Positions 27,313 to 35,963 of a stretch of DNA of 64,000 bases are shown here, in pieces. Within the stretch, counting starts at the first letter, position 1; each line of letters begins with the position of its first letter. The position numbers were made by a program, and so were the translations under genes. Source of the stretch: Bacteroidota bacterium (GTDB lineage Bacteria; Bacteroidota; Bacteroidia; Bacteroidales; JAGONC01); assembly GCA_022711405.1 (NCBI GenBank), contig JAKLFC010000005.1:1-64000 (forward strand), in the 5' to 3' direction. Under the pieces are notes generated by a model that worked only from the letters and a program-made list of their open reading frames with translations, was not told where the DNA came from and ran no database searches.

Positions 27313-27978
27313 GTCCACTTCAAAGGTGACAGCTTCGCTGTGGTTGATCCTGCCATAATTCACAAAAACCTGATCAATGCCTGCTTCCCTTGCACCCTGG
27401 ATATCCACCGTCAGATCATCGCCGATCATCAGGCTCTCCTCTTCCCGTGCTCTTGTTCGCTGAAGCGCATAACGGAAGATCGCAGGATCGGGTTTCTTGC
27501 ATCCGGCTTCCTCAGAAGTGATCACATCATCAAAATATGGTCGTAGATTATTGATGTTCAGTTTTTTATGCTGTACTTCCTCAAATCCGTTGGTGATGAT
27601 GTATAGACTGTACTTCGTCTTAAGATAGGTGAGCGTTGTTTCTACACCCGGAAACAATGTATTTTTCAGCGGACTCTCGCTAACGTAATAGGAGGCGATC
27701 GCCGCCGCCATGTTCCAGTCATGGATGCCGAATTCTTTCAGGGCCAGGTCGAAGCGGCTGATGTTCAATAGTTCTTTCTGAATACCTCCGTTGCGGTACA
27801 ACTCCCAAAGCTTCAGATTGATATGGGTATATTTTCCGATCAGCAGGTCAAGGTCGGGAATCCCCCGTTGTGCCAGATGGAAATGTTCATGGATCTCTTC
27901 AAATGTCAGTCGCGAACTGGCATCAAAGTCATAGATCGTCTTGTCGAGATCAAAAAATAAATGGCGATAAGGGGGCAT
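27283..27978 (-). CDS. YjjG-family HAD nucleotidase
   Basis: A haloacid-dehalogenase phosphatase of the YjjG group, which in E. coli removes phosphate from (non-canonical) pyrimidine nucleotides. The chosen ATG at 27978 gives 231 residues starting MPPYRHLFFDLDKT; the upstream open frame is translated heptamer repeat and is rejected. HAD motifs are DLDKT (I), IITNG (II), the lysine in GCKKPDPAIF (III) and MIGDDLTVDIQGARE (IV). The 3' end runs 30 bases into psd on the opposite strand. Confidence 0.88.
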   Translation of the reverse strand: MPPYRHLFFDLDKTIYDFDASSRLTFEEIHEHFHLAQRGIPDLDLLIGKYTHINLKLWELYRNGGIQKELLNISRFDLALKEFGIHDWNMAAAIASYYVSESPLKNTLFPGVETTLTYLKTKYSLYIITNGFEEVQHKKLNINNLRPYFDDVITSEEAGCKKPDPAIFRYALQRTRAREEESLMIGDDLTVDIQGAREAGIDQVFVNYGRINHSEAVTFEVDSFTGLCGIL

Positions 27979-27981
27979 GAA

Positions 27982-28016
27982 ATCAAAAATCAAAAAGCAA
28001 AAATCAGAAATTAAAA
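27982..28016. repeat. Five heptamers of ATCAAAA type
   Basis: ATCAAAA, ATCAAAA, AGCAAAA, ATCAGAA and ATTAAAA follow one another without gaps, 3 bases from the start codon of the YjjG-like gene, in the divergent gap before the SPFH gene. The word is close to that of the array at 11486-11562. Confidence 0.65.
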
Positions 28017-28125
28017 CCAATCCCTTAAAAAAAATTCATACCCAATAGCATTTGTATTAAATAATATAGTATTATTGCAGTATTATTTTAATATCAAAAT
28101 AATATTAACTTTAATGATTACTGCA

Positions 28126-28980
28126 ATGGAAAAAGAAAGACTTTACTCGCCGATGTCGGGCTACGTCGGATTGCTACTGTCGCTGGTTCTGGTTGGCGTG
28201 CCTGTTGCCCTGCTGATCGTTTATCAGATGCTCTGGATGATTGCCGTGATGATCATTGGCCTGTTTTGTATGATCGGGCTGATGGTGGTCAATCCCAATG
28301 AATCTTCCGTATTGGTACTGTTCGGGAAGTACGTGGGAACCGTAAAGAAGAATGGCTTTTTCTGGGTGAATCCGTTCTTTGCCAGGAAAAAAATCTCCCT
28401 GAGGGCAAGGAACCTGAACAGTGAACCGATCAAGGTTAACGATAAGATCGGGAATCCGATCATGATCAGGATCGTGCTGGTCTGGAAGGTGGATAATACA
28501 TTCAAGGCCGCTTTTGGCGTGGATGATTATTCCCACTTTGTGGATGTGCAGAGCGAAGCAGCTATCCGTAAGCTGGCCGGTCATTATCCATACGACAATT
28601 TTGATGATGAACAGGCTGACATTACCCTGCGTTCGGGTGGTGAGGACGTAAACTCCGCATTGGAGAAAGAGCTGCAGGAACGGCTTGACCTGGCCGGAAT
28701 ACTTGTGCATGAGGCACGGATCAGCTACCTTGCTTACGCCTCCGAGATCGCTGGTGCCATGCTGAGGCGCCAGCAGGCGACTGCCATCGTGGCTGCACGG
28801 CAGAAGATCGTGGAAGGTGCTGTCAGTATGGTGGAAATGGCCCTCGCGCAGTTATCCAGAAAGCAGATCATCTCCCTTGACGAGGATCAGAAGGCCACGA
28901 TGGTCAGTAACCTGATGGTGGTGCTGTGTTCCGACAAAGATGCAACGCCTGTGCTTAATGCCGGTACACTCCATCAATAG
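28126..28980 (+). CDS. SPFH-domain (band 7/stomatin-like) membrane protein
   Basis: The chosen ATG at 28126 gives 284 residues starting [20 protein letters not shown]; the open frame from 28075 runs through very AT-rich promoter-like DNA and is rejected. Two hydrophobic helices (about 14-55) precede a full SPFH domain: [20 protein letters not shown], then [20 protein letters not shown] and the [20 protein letters not shown] helix. SPFH proteins form membrane-bound oligomeric cages around other proteins. It is paired with the ribbon-helix-helix gene 7 bases downstream. The partner proteins and role are unknown. Confidence 0.87.
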   Translation: MEKERLYSPMSGYVGLLLSLVLVGVPVALLIVYQMLWMIAVMIIGLFCMIGLMVVNPNESSVLVLFGKYVGTVKKNGFFWVNPFFARKKISLRARNLNSEPIKVNDKIGNPIMIRIVLVWKVDNTFKAAFGVDDYSHFVDVQSEAAIRKLAGHYPYDNFDDEQADITLRSGGEDVNSALEKELQERLDLAGILVHEARISYLAYASEIAGAMLRRQQATAIVAARQKIVEGAVSMVEMALAQLSRKQIISLDEDQKATMVSNLMVVLCSDKDATPVLNAGTLHQ

Positions 28981-28987
28981 AAGATCC

Positions 28988-29185
28988 ATGGCTGAAAAGA
29001 AGTCGTTTGTGCTGAGGCTGCGGCCTGAGGTGCTGAAAGCAGTGGAGAAGTGGGCAACAGATGAATTCCGGAGCACCAATGGCCAGCTGGAATTCATTAT
29101 CAGCGAAGCACTTAAGAAGGCGAGACGGTATCCGCGGGGAGATAATGCCCAGAATGAATATCCAACATACGAACATACGAAGTAG
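28988..29185 (+). CDS. Arc-like ribbon-helix-helix protein
   Basis: The chosen ATG at 28988 gives 65 residues starting MAEKKSFVLRLRPEVLKAVE. KKSFVLRLRPEVLKAVEKWA gives a beta strand and first helix, and STNGQLEFIISEALKKAR gives the second helix of an Arc/MetJ-type fold. Such proteins bind DNA as dimers, often regulating their own operon. It follows the SPFH gene by 7 bases, a pairing I recall as recurrent in Bacteroidota. The last nine residues (EYPTYEHTK) are encoded by one arm of the inverted repeat at 29157-29311, so they look like a late addition. Confidence 0.82.
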   Translation: MAEKKSFVLRLRPEVLKAVEKWATDEFRSTNGQLEFIISEALKKARRYPRGDNAQNEYPTYEHTK

Positions 29186-29311
29186 AATTAGAACTGAAAA
29201 GCGAAGTAGATTTTCGATTTGAATGAAGAAGTCTGAAATGCCCCTTCTAATCACAAATCCCCTTCGACTTTAACTTCAACTTCTACTTCGTATGTTCGTA
29301 TGTTGGATATT
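29157..29311. repeat. Perfect 31-base inverted repeat around a 93-base loop
   Basis: The arm at 29157-29187 is the exact reverse complement of 29281-29311. Each arm contains the 8-base unit ACATACGA twice in tandem. Pairing continues imperfectly into the loop (GCGAAG near 29200 against CTTCGAC near 29262). It lies at the convergent stops of the ribbon-helix-helix and radical SAM genes and encodes the C-terminal tail of the former. Confidence 0.85.
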
Positions 29312-30270
29312 TAAAACCGTTTCCCCTGAAACGTATCTCTTTCCTCCAGCCTCCGTTCGATTCGCCGCAGCACCTCATCGTAGCGGATCCTGCCCCAGTT
29401 GGGCGCCACCAGGAAGCGGGGAGGGGCTTCGCTGGCAAAACGCTCGATCATGATCCCCGGTGACAACCGTTCGATGAAATCAATGACAAAATCAACGTAT
29501 TCCTCCAGACCAAACAGGCTAAAGCCGGCCTGACATTGCTCATATTCTCTTGCCATCGCTGTGTCGCGGAAGATCTGAAACTGGTGGAACTTGATCATCT
29601 GAAACGGCAGCTGCGAGATGATGGCTGCCTCACTGAGCATCTGTTCCCTCGTCTCACCCGGTAGCCCGAAGATAAGGTGCCCCCCTGCAGGGATTCCCAT
29701 GGATGCAGTTTTGCGGATGGCCTCTACGGTCTGCTCAAAGGAATGCTGCCGGTTGATCCGGTCCAGTGTTTCGTTGTAGCAGGATTCGATGCCATACTCC
29801 ATCAAGACATAGTGGTGTTGAGAGAACACTTTGAGAAGGGTCAGCTTTTCATCGTCAACGCAGTCGGGCCTGGTACCGATCACGAGTCCTACCACCCCGG
29901 GAAAGGCCAGCGCTTCGTTGTACAATTGCTCCAGCGTTTCAACGGATGCGTAGGTATTGGAGAAAGGCTGAAAATAGGCGAGGAAACGGCTGGCCCTTCG
30001 GTACCGGTTGGCGTGGAATTCTATGCCTTCGCTGATCTGCTGGCTGATGGACTTTTCAGGACGGCAGTAAGAGGGATTGAACGCCTCGTTATCGCAATAG
30101 GTGCAACCTCCCCGGGCAAGGGTGCCATCCCGGTTGGGGCAGGTGAAGCCGGCATCAATGCTCAGCTTCTGAATGCGCCCGCCGAATTTATTTTTTAAGT
30201 ATTCGGTGAAGGAGTTGAACCTTCGTGCGTTTCCCCAGGGAAAGATTGGTTCCCGGAGTGATGAGTGCAT
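29311..30270 (-). CDS. TIGR01212-family radical SAM protein (YhcC-like)
   Basis: A radical S-adenosylmethionine enzyme of the YhcC group. The 319 residues begin with the family N-terminus (PWGNARRFNSFTEYLKNKFG) and SIDAGFTCPNRDGT. The iron-sulfur cysteines are C44, C56 and C59, giving the wide CX11CX2C spacing of this family in CPNRDG...GGCTYC. GVVGLVIGTRPDCVD, YGIESCYNETLDRINRQHS and GGHLIFGLPGETREQM follow. The reaction is not established here. The POT transporter lies 21 bases upstream on the same strand. Confidence 0.88.
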   Translation of the reverse strand: MHSSLREPIFPWGNARRFNSFTEYLKNKFGGRIQKLSIDAGFTCPNRDGTLARGGCTYCDNEAFNPSYCRPEKSISQQISEGIEFHANRYRRASRFLAYFQPFSNTYASVETLEQLYNEALAFPGVVGLVIGTRPDCVDDEKLTLLKVFSQHHYVLMEYGIESCYNETLDRINRQHSFEQTVEAIRKTASMGIPAGGHLIFGLPGETREQMLSEAAIISQLPFQMIKFHQFQIFRDTAMAREYEQCQAGFSLFGLEEYVDFVIDFIERLSPGIMIERFASEAPPRFLVAPNWGRIRYDEVLRRIERRLEERDTFQGKRF

Positions 30271-30291
30271 GGAGCGTTTTTCGTTGTCGAT

Positions 30292-32106
30292 CTATTTTGT
30301 CGCTTTTTCGAGCCTTTTCATGATCGAGAAAATGAATACGGCCGACAGCAGGCAGCATACAATGAATATGGCCCAGAGTTGCCACAGGTCAAGCTTGCCC
30401 CAGAAGTTGCTTCCAATGAAAAGCAGTTTGTTTCCAACCGCCGTTGCAAGGAGCCAGCCTCCCTGCATCAATCCCTGGAATCGGGAGGGTGCCACTTTGG
30501 ACACAAACGACAATCCCATCGGACTGAGGAACAATTCAGCAACCGTCAGGATCAGGTAGCTGGAGATCAGCCAGTAAGGCACTACCCGGGAACTATCCGG
30601 TACGGGATTGTATTTGACATCCCCTGCCGCATTGGTGTATTGCAGTTCATGAGGAGAGATCAGGTGAAGCGATGCCACCAGGATCACCATAAATCCTATG
30701 GACGCGATGATCATCCCGATCCCGATCTTTTTGGGCGTGGATGGTTCACGGTCCTTCCTTCGCAGCCAGGCGAAGACAGCCATCACCGGAAACGTAAGCG
30801 ACACGATGAACAATGGATTGAAGGATTGGAACACCTCAGGAGCGATCGGATTCCTGGTCTCACCCTGCGAAATGAAGTACCAGGTCAGTACTCCCAATCC
30901 AAGGAACATGATTGCGCCTATGATCCGGTTGATCGATTTCTTGTTGAAGATCAATATCAGACCAGCCACTGCACCGATAAAGGCAAGGATCGACTCAAGA
31001 TTGAAAAATATATTGGTGAAAGGCCCTACTTCCTTGACCGTGTAATCCCTCGCAAAAAAGGTAAGGGTCAAGCCATTCTGGTGGAATGACATCCAGAAGA
31101 AGACAACCACCGCAAACACCATGATTAGCGAGAGGATGCGCGGGCGCTCTTCTTTGGTGGAAATTTGGACGATCAGTGCGACAAAGCCAAGGAACAGACC
31201 AATGGCAAGTCCGAGTGCGAGATGGTCCCAGAGGAAGTGAAAGAGGAGTGTTACGACTGCCATCAGTGTGGCGGCCACAACAATGGCAATAAGGTTACTG
31301 CGGAGCTGGACGCTTCCGTTTTCTGTCGTGACCACCTGAGCCTTTTCCTTTGCAGGTAAATATTTGTTGAAAATTATATATACCAAAAGGGAGATGATCA
31401 TAGCCCCTGCTGCGATCCCAAAGGCGTAGTTATATCCTTTGGAGAAAGCATCAAGATAATGTTGGGCAAACAAATTCAGATCGGTAACTGCCGTACCTGA
31501 CACTTTATCCGCCAGGTTCTGGAAGGTGACAGGATCCTCCAGTGTTCCTTTGAGGTGGGCATGACACAACGCCGGTAAGCTTCCGTCGTGAAGAAAGCCC
31601 TGAGTCTTCAGGAACCAGTTGCGGATGCCCGTAGCAACAAACGGTGCAAAGAAAGCCCCGATGTTGATTCCCATATAAAAGATCATGAAGGCTGAGTCAC
31701 GTACCTTCGAATATTTCGGATTATCGTACATCTGGCCTACCACCGCCTGGAGATTTCCCTTGAAAAGTCCGTTACCCAGGGCAATGGTGAACAGCCCGGT
31801 GATCGTCACCCCCAGGGGATTTCCGGGGAAAGACATAATGATATACCCTGCGAACATGATGAGGATCCCCATCAGGATCACAAACTTGTATTTCCGGGTG
31901 GCATCTGCAAGGATCCCACCAACCAGGGCAAGGGCATAGATCCCGAAATAGAACCAGCTATAATATTCGCCTGCCTGAGATTCAGATAGTCCATATTTAG
32001 CCTGGAGGAATAATACAAGGATCGCCATCATGGTGTAAAATCCAAATCGCTCTCCCATATTGGTGAAAAAGGCAACAATAAGCCCGCGGGGATGTTCTTT
32101 TAGCAT
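30292..32106 (-). CDS. POT-family proton-dependent peptide transporter
   Basis: A proton-coupled oligopeptide symporter of the major facilitator superfamily. The chosen ATG at 32106 gives 604 residues starting MLKEHPRGLIVAFFTNMGER; the longer open frame crosses two -7 elements. The family motif GGILADATRKYKFVILMGIL follows the second helix, and the ExxER signature appears as NMGERFGFY in helix 1. About 12-14 helices are visible, with an extra soluble insertion (about 165-215) between the two halves. The C-terminus includes PMGLSFVSKVAPSRFQG. It probably imports di- and tripeptides. Confidence 0.92.
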   Translation of the reverse strand: MLKEHPRGLIVAFFTNMGERFGFYTMMAILVLFLQAKYGLSESQAGEYYSWFYFGIYALALVGGILADATRKYKFVILMGILIMFAGYIIMSFPGNPLGVTITGLFTIALGNGLFKGNLQAVVGQMYDNPKYSKVRDSAFMIFYMGINIGAFFAPFVATGIRNWFLKTQGFLHDGSLPALCHAHLKGTLEDPVTFQNLADKVSGTAVTDLNLFAQHYLDAFSKGYNYAFGIAAGAMIISLLVYIIFNKYLPAKEKAQVVTTENGSVQLRSNLIAIVVAATLMAVVTLLFHFLWDHLALGLAIGLFLGFVALIVQISTKEERPRILSLIMVFAVVVFFWMSFHQNGLTLTFFARDYTVKEVGPFTNIFFNLESILAFIGAVAGLILIFNKKSINRIIGAIMFLGLGVLTWYFISQGETRNPIAPEVFQSFNPLFIVSLTFPVMAVFAWLRRKDREPSTPKKIGIGMIIASIGFMVILVASLHLISPHELQYTNAAGDVKYNPVPDSSRVVPYWLISSYLILTVAELFLSPMGLSFVSKVAPSRFQGLMQGGWLLATAVGNKLLFIGSNFWGKLDLWQLWAIFIVCCLLSAVFIFSIMKRLEKATK

Positions 32107-32153
32107 GACAGAAGATTTAGTTAATGTAAAATGATTTCGTATCTGAACCGTAG

Positions 32154-32182
32154 CAAAAATAACAAAAATAGCGGTTTGCAAA
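32154..32182 (-). promoter_or_regulatory. Candidate promoter for the POT transporter
   Basis: On the minus strand TTTG (32182-32179) is followed after 17 bases by TATTTTTG (32161-32154). A second TATTTTTG lies at 32170-32163, so two -7 elements stand in tandem. Both are full TAnnTTTG matches. Confidence 0.5.
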
Positions 32183-32233
32183 TTATTTATCACAGCCTGT
32201 AATATTTGCACCCGGAATCCGTCTTATTATCGT

Positions 32234-32749
32234 ATGACCCCACAACAATTCAAAGAGAACATTCTTCCCCTGAAAGACAAGATGTACCGTTTTGCCTGCA
32301 GGATCGTGGAAGATACAGAGGAAGCCCAGGACCTTGTGCAGGAAGTCTTGGTAAGGTTATGGGACAGAAAAGGGGACATTGTTCAGTATAAAAGCATCGA
32401 GGCGTATGCCCTGACCATGACACGGAATCTGTGCATCGACTGGCTGCGGACCAGCGGAAGGTTACTAAAGGAGGATCCGGCGGAGATGGACCTGGTCGAT
32501 CCGGTCACTCCCTACGATCTTACTGAATTCAGGGATACGGTATCGCGCATCAACAATCTCATCGGTCACCTGCCCGAACAGCAAAGGGAGATCCTTCACC
32601 TGCGAGACATTGAAGGCTATGATTTCGATGAAATAGCTTCCATCCTGGGTCTCAACCTGAACGTCATCAGGGTGAACCTGTCGAGGGCCCGGAAGAAAAT
32701 CAAGGAACAACTGGTTAAAGCACATCAATATGACCTGCAACGAAATTGA
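32234..32749 (+). CDS. ECF-type sigma-70 factor (first module)
   Basis: A 171-residue RNA polymerase sigma factor. Region 2 is visible near the N-terminus (KMYRFACRIVEDTEEAQDLV, QEVLVRLWDRKG) and region 4 near the C-terminus (PEQQREILHLRDIEGYDFDE, IASILGLNLNVIRVNLSRAR). It has no extra domains. It overlaps the next gene by 20 bases, an arrangement expected for a sigma factor and its membrane regulator. The divergent POT promoter leaves about 120 bases for its own control region. Confidence 0.92.
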   Translation: MTPQQFKENILPLKDKMYRFACRIVEDTEEAQDLVQEVLVRLWDRKGDIVQYKSIEAYALTMTRNLCIDWLRTSGRLLKEDPAEMDLVDPVTPYDLTEFRDTVSRINNLIGHLPEQQREILHLRDIEGYDFDEIASILGLNLNVIRVNLSRARKKIKEQLVKAHQYDLQRN

Positions 32750-33311
32750 TAAGCTGCTGAAAAGCTACCTGGAAGGCGAGACCTCCCTGGCAGAGGAAAA
32801 GATCCTCCGGGATTTTTTCTCACGCGGCGACCTGCCCGATAAATACAAACCCTATGCAGACATGTTCCGGGGATTCGGGGCTATGGCTTCCGTTCAACTG
32901 GAAGATCGCCATTTTGAGAAAAAATGGTCGAAAAAAGTTAAACTGCACACCCGCCATGGAAGGTCCCTTTCCTTTTTTTCCCAATGGTACACCATTACCG
33001 GTGTCGCTGCCACACTGCTCCTGGCCGTCGTGCTTTTTGTCCCCGTAAAAAAATTGCCCGTCATCAACCTGTTTTCCCACAAGATCGAAGACACGTTTGA
33101 TGATCCCAGGCAGGCCTATGCAGAAACCGTCAGGGCACTGCTGATAATATCCGACAAGATCAACGCAGGGACTAACCAGATGAAGGACCTTGAAAAACTT
33201 GACGAGGGCCTGGAGGATGCAGGCAAAATGCTCACCTTCAACAAGGGTCTGAAGGATGCCAATAAACTTTCAAAATTCAGTGAAAATCAAGTAGATCATA
33301 ATAATCTTTAA
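32730..33311 (+). CDS. Putative membrane regulator (anti-sigma-like) of the first ECF module
   Basis: A 193-residue protein with a cytoplasmic N-terminal part (MTCNEIDKLLKSYLEGETSL, which resembles the start of zinc-finger-like anti-sigma factors but keeps only one cysteine), a single transmembrane helix at about 90-108 (TGVAATLLLAVVLFVPV) and a periplasmic tail predicted to be helical. Its 20-base overlap with the sigma gene and its topology suggest it holds the sigma factor at the membrane. This is inferred from layout; no canonical anti-sigma HxxxCxxC motif is present. Confidence 0.7.
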   Translation: MTCNEIDKLLKSYLEGETSLAEEKILRDFFSRGDLPDKYKPYADMFRGFGAMASVQLEDRHFEKKWSKKVKLHTRHGRSLSFFSQWYTITGVAATLLLAVVLFVPVKKLPVINLFSHKIEDTFDDPRQAYAETVRALLIISDKINAGTNQMKDLEKLDEGLEDAGKMLTFNKGLKDANKLSKFSENQVDHNNL

Positions 33312-33322
33312 CTAATCAATCA

Positions 33323-33865
33323 ATGAAAACACAGGTATTTAAAACGTTACTGCTCGCCATGTGCTGCACTCCGCTGCTTCTGTCGGCCCAGAACAATCCC
33401 ATGGATAAGCTGTTCCAGAAATATGCAGGAAAAGATTGCTTTACTTCGGTGTCCATCTCCAGGGATATGTTCCAGCTGTTCGCAGGCATCAATACCGATG
33501 AGGCTGATAAGGACTTCAAGGAACTTCAGGAAATGATCACTCAGCTGGATGGATTGAAAATATTAACTTATTCTCAATCAGATAGTTGCAAGGGAATTGA
33601 TTTTTACAAAGAACTGACTGCAGTGTACCCGATGCAGAAATATACCGAGTTGATGGTGGTTCAGGAAAAGGATGAACTGGTGAATTTCTACATACTGAAG
33701 GAAGGCACACGGATTCCAGAACTGCTGATGATCGCAAGGGATCCGGGTGAAACCGTGGTCCTCAGCCTGACCGGCAACATCGACCTGAACTATATTTCCA
33801 AACTTGGGAAATCCATGAAGATTGATGGCCTGGATAATCTTGAGAAGATCGAGGAAGAGAAATGA
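33323..33865 (+). CDS. DUF4252-domain exported protein
   Basis: A 180-residue protein with a signal peptide (MKTQVFKTLLLAMCCTPLLL, cleavage near SAQ) and a DUF4252 domain: LFQKYAGKDCFTSVSISRDM and VVLSLTGNIDLNYISKLGKS are the family start and end. DUF4252 genes commonly follow an ECF sigma factor and a membrane protein in Bacteroidota, as here. The family has no established function; location and size suggest a periplasmic or lipid-anchored target or sensor of the sigma module. It converges with the next gene with 6 bases between stops. Confidence 0.85.
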   Translation: MKTQVFKTLLLAMCCTPLLLSAQNNPMDKLFQKYAGKDCFTSVSISRDMFQLFAGINTDEADKDFKELQEMITQLDGLKILTYSQSDSCKGIDFYKELTAVYPMQKYTELMVVQEKDELVNFYILKEGTRIPELLMIARDPGETVVLSLTGNIDLNYISKLGKSMKIDGLDNLEKIEEEK

Positions 33866-33871
33866 CCATCC

Positions 33872-35932
33872 TTAAAAACGGTACCTGACCTGGATCTTTA
33901 CATCACTTTTATGCGAGGACACGATCTCATCAGGACCGGTTCCGATTGTGGACTGATCCGGGTACCGGCTTCGGGAGTAGCGGATCCAGAGATCGAACCA
34001 CTTTCCCAATCCGTACCTTATCATGACATAGAACCTGATGCCACGGGCATGATATGCCGGAGCAGAAAAAGCGTACAGCACATCCCTCTCGTACGCATAG
34101 ATCCTGTCGGAACTGTTTCGGATGTCAAACAGCGCATAGCGCATGATCAGTTCCAATGAACTTCTGGCCGGCTTGAACTGCACGTCGGAGGAAAATAAAT
34201 ATCCTGGTTTTCCATACCCGTTTCGGACCCTGGAAACAGTGAAATAGAGCTGATTTTTAAAGGTCAGGGTAGAACTTGCCATGCAGTTTATCTGAAGGCT
34301 TGTGAGAAAAGTGGATGTTTCTGTTGAGGCCCTGATCACATCCCCGGTACCCGGGTCGTTTTGCATGCCGTTTTTCAGAAGGAATCTTAAGATGCACTGG
34401 GTATGAACATCAGGCCTGTAAACGGATAAGAGATAGAATTCCGAACCACAGGCGGGTTTATCCATCCGGTACGAAATCCAGGGAAACCAGTATATATCAG
34501 CGCTACCCGTACAGGTAAGCTTTTTCGAGAGCATGGCCTCAAATGACCACAGGAAACCCTTTTCATTATTGCTGGGCTGGTGCCTGCCGGGTGCACAGGA
34601 AAAAGGATGGTACAACCCGGAGGGATAGTAACGGAAAACAAGGGTATGCCTGAACCGTGCACTGGCATACCATAACATACCGGCCATCACGGCTATTTGT
34701 TGATCTACCCGGTAGCTGGTCTCGCCAAACATCACCACATGGGGAAGCAGGATACGGATATCTGAGCCCAGAACGGTCATTTCCCTGCCAGGATCCATAA
34801 AACGTTTGTATAACCTGTCCTTCACAATGGCATCAGGCTGGAAACTACTTTGGAATGCCGTGATCCCGACCTGTAAAAAATGGTTCCTGAAGGATGCATG
34901 GCCGCCATAAAGAAGGCACCGGACCCTGTTTCTGCCGTTTATTTCATCCAGTGTCCGATGGTATCCTGAGGTGATCCATCCCAGTACCTGCCCCTGGTCA
35001 TCAGGATCCATGCGCGCATCCATCTTTCGTTGTGAAAAGAAAAGAGTACAACCTATTTTACCGGCCCTGATATCTGCTGCCGCTCCCTGTAATCCTCCTG
35101 ATTCACTGGAGGATGTGTTGGGCCTGGCAGGATCCGTGAACTTATAAGGCTGGTAGAGCCCCCTGGAGGATGTCATCATAGCGGAGGTATTGATGGTCAG
35201 ACCCTGTCCGAATGCAAGCTGGTAATGACCTATGATCAGCGATCTTACGATTTTTCTGAAGTTGATGGCCAGGAATCCTTTATAATGATCAAAACCCTGC
35301 TTCTGCGTGCCTTTGAACAGTTGTTCGCCGGCATCTTTTTCTGCGAGTACTCCCAGGCTGATCCTTCCGGAGACCTTTGCCTGGAACCGGACCAGTATTT
35401 TGGACGGATCGCCGAGATAGCGGGCCTGCAGGGTTGTATCAGAGGACTCCGGTATGTAACCATGCTGTGATTCAAGCGTCCGGCTGAATCGTATCAGCAG
35501 TGTTCCATGTGTCTGCCTTAATAAGGCAGCCGGTTGGAACGACATCTTGTTTTCCTTTGGCTGCAGGATGATCGCCGGAACGATTCTGCGGATGGTCGCA
35601 CTGTCGAAGCCTGGGATCGCCTTCAGTTCGTAGATGGTCAGCAGCGGACCATAATCACGGAGGTATTTGGCCAGGTTCTCCGTCTGGGCTGGGCTCAGCC
35701 GTAACTCTTCAGCCAGCAGCAACGGTTCCGTATTGTTCAGGTCGATCCGCCGGAAGGATGTCAGACTGCTTTCCGAAGCAATATCGGCCGCATCGATGCC
35801 CTCATCGTATATCCCTGAAAGCTCTTCCACCAGATATTCTCCCTCGGGAGGCAGTTCTCCTGTCAACGAATCCGTTATCTGGGAACCGGCAGCCAGTGGC
35901 GCCAGCAAAAGCCATATACAAAGTCGTTTCAT
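33872..35932 (-). CDS. Helix-hairpin-helix plus outer-membrane beta-barrel protein
   Basis: The chosen ATG at 35932 gives 686 residues starting with a signal peptide (MKRLCIWLLLAPLAAGSQ); the longer open frame runs through the next gene and is rejected. Residues about 55-130 hold a ComEA-like helix-hairpin-helix pair (RRIDLNNTEPLLLAEELRL and LLTIYELKAIPGFDSATIRR). The remaining 550 residues show alternating aromatic/polar strands ending VKIQVRYRF, consistent with an outer-membrane barrel with a terminal phenylalanine. Such fusions occur in Bacteroidota but the role is unknown. The PorV-like gene is 31 bases upstream. Confidence 0.75.
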   Translation of the reverse strand: MKRLCIWLLLAPLAAGSQITDSLTGELPPEGEYLVEELSGIYDEGIDAADIASESSLTSFRRIDLNNTEPLLLAEELRLSPAQTENLAKYLRDYGPLLTIYELKAIPGFDSATIRRIVPAIILQPKENKMSFQPAALLRQTHGTLLIRFSRTLESQHGYIPESSDTTLQARYLGDPSKILVRFQAKVSGRISLGVLAEKDAGEQLFKGTQKQGFDHYKGFLAINFRKIVRSLIIGHYQLAFGQGLTINTSAMMTSSRGLYQPYKFTDPARPNTSSSESGGLQGAAADIRAGKIGCTLFFSQRKMDARMDPDDQGQVLGWITSGYHRTLDEINGRNRVRCLLYGGHASFRNHFLQVGITAFQSSFQPDAIVKDRLYKRFMDPGREMTVLGSDIRILLPHVVMFGETSYRVDQQIAVMAGMLWYASARFRHTLVFRYYPSGLYHPFSCAPGRHQPSNNEKGFLWSFEAMLSKKLTCTGSADIYWFPWISYRMDKPACGSEFYLLSVYRPDVHTQCILRFLLKNGMQNDPGTGDVIRASTETSTFLTSLQINCMASSTLTFKNQLYFTVSRVRNGYGKPGYLFSSDVQFKPARSSLELIMRYALFDIRNSSDRIYAYERDVLYAFSAPAYHARGIRFYVMIRYGLGKWFDLWIRYSRSRYPDQSTIGTGPDEIVSSHKSDVKIQVRYRF

Positions 35933-35963
35933 GATCCACATTGCGACGGGATGTCCGTTATCT

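Noticed and set aside
27979-28020. N-terminal extension of the YjjG-like protein
   Set aside because: It is translated heptamer repeat; the conserved HAD start begins at the ATG at 27978.
30265-31089. Long plus-strand open frame opposite the POT transporter
   Set aside because: It is histidine- and arginine-rich with no domain signal, as expected for the complement of a membrane-protein gene.
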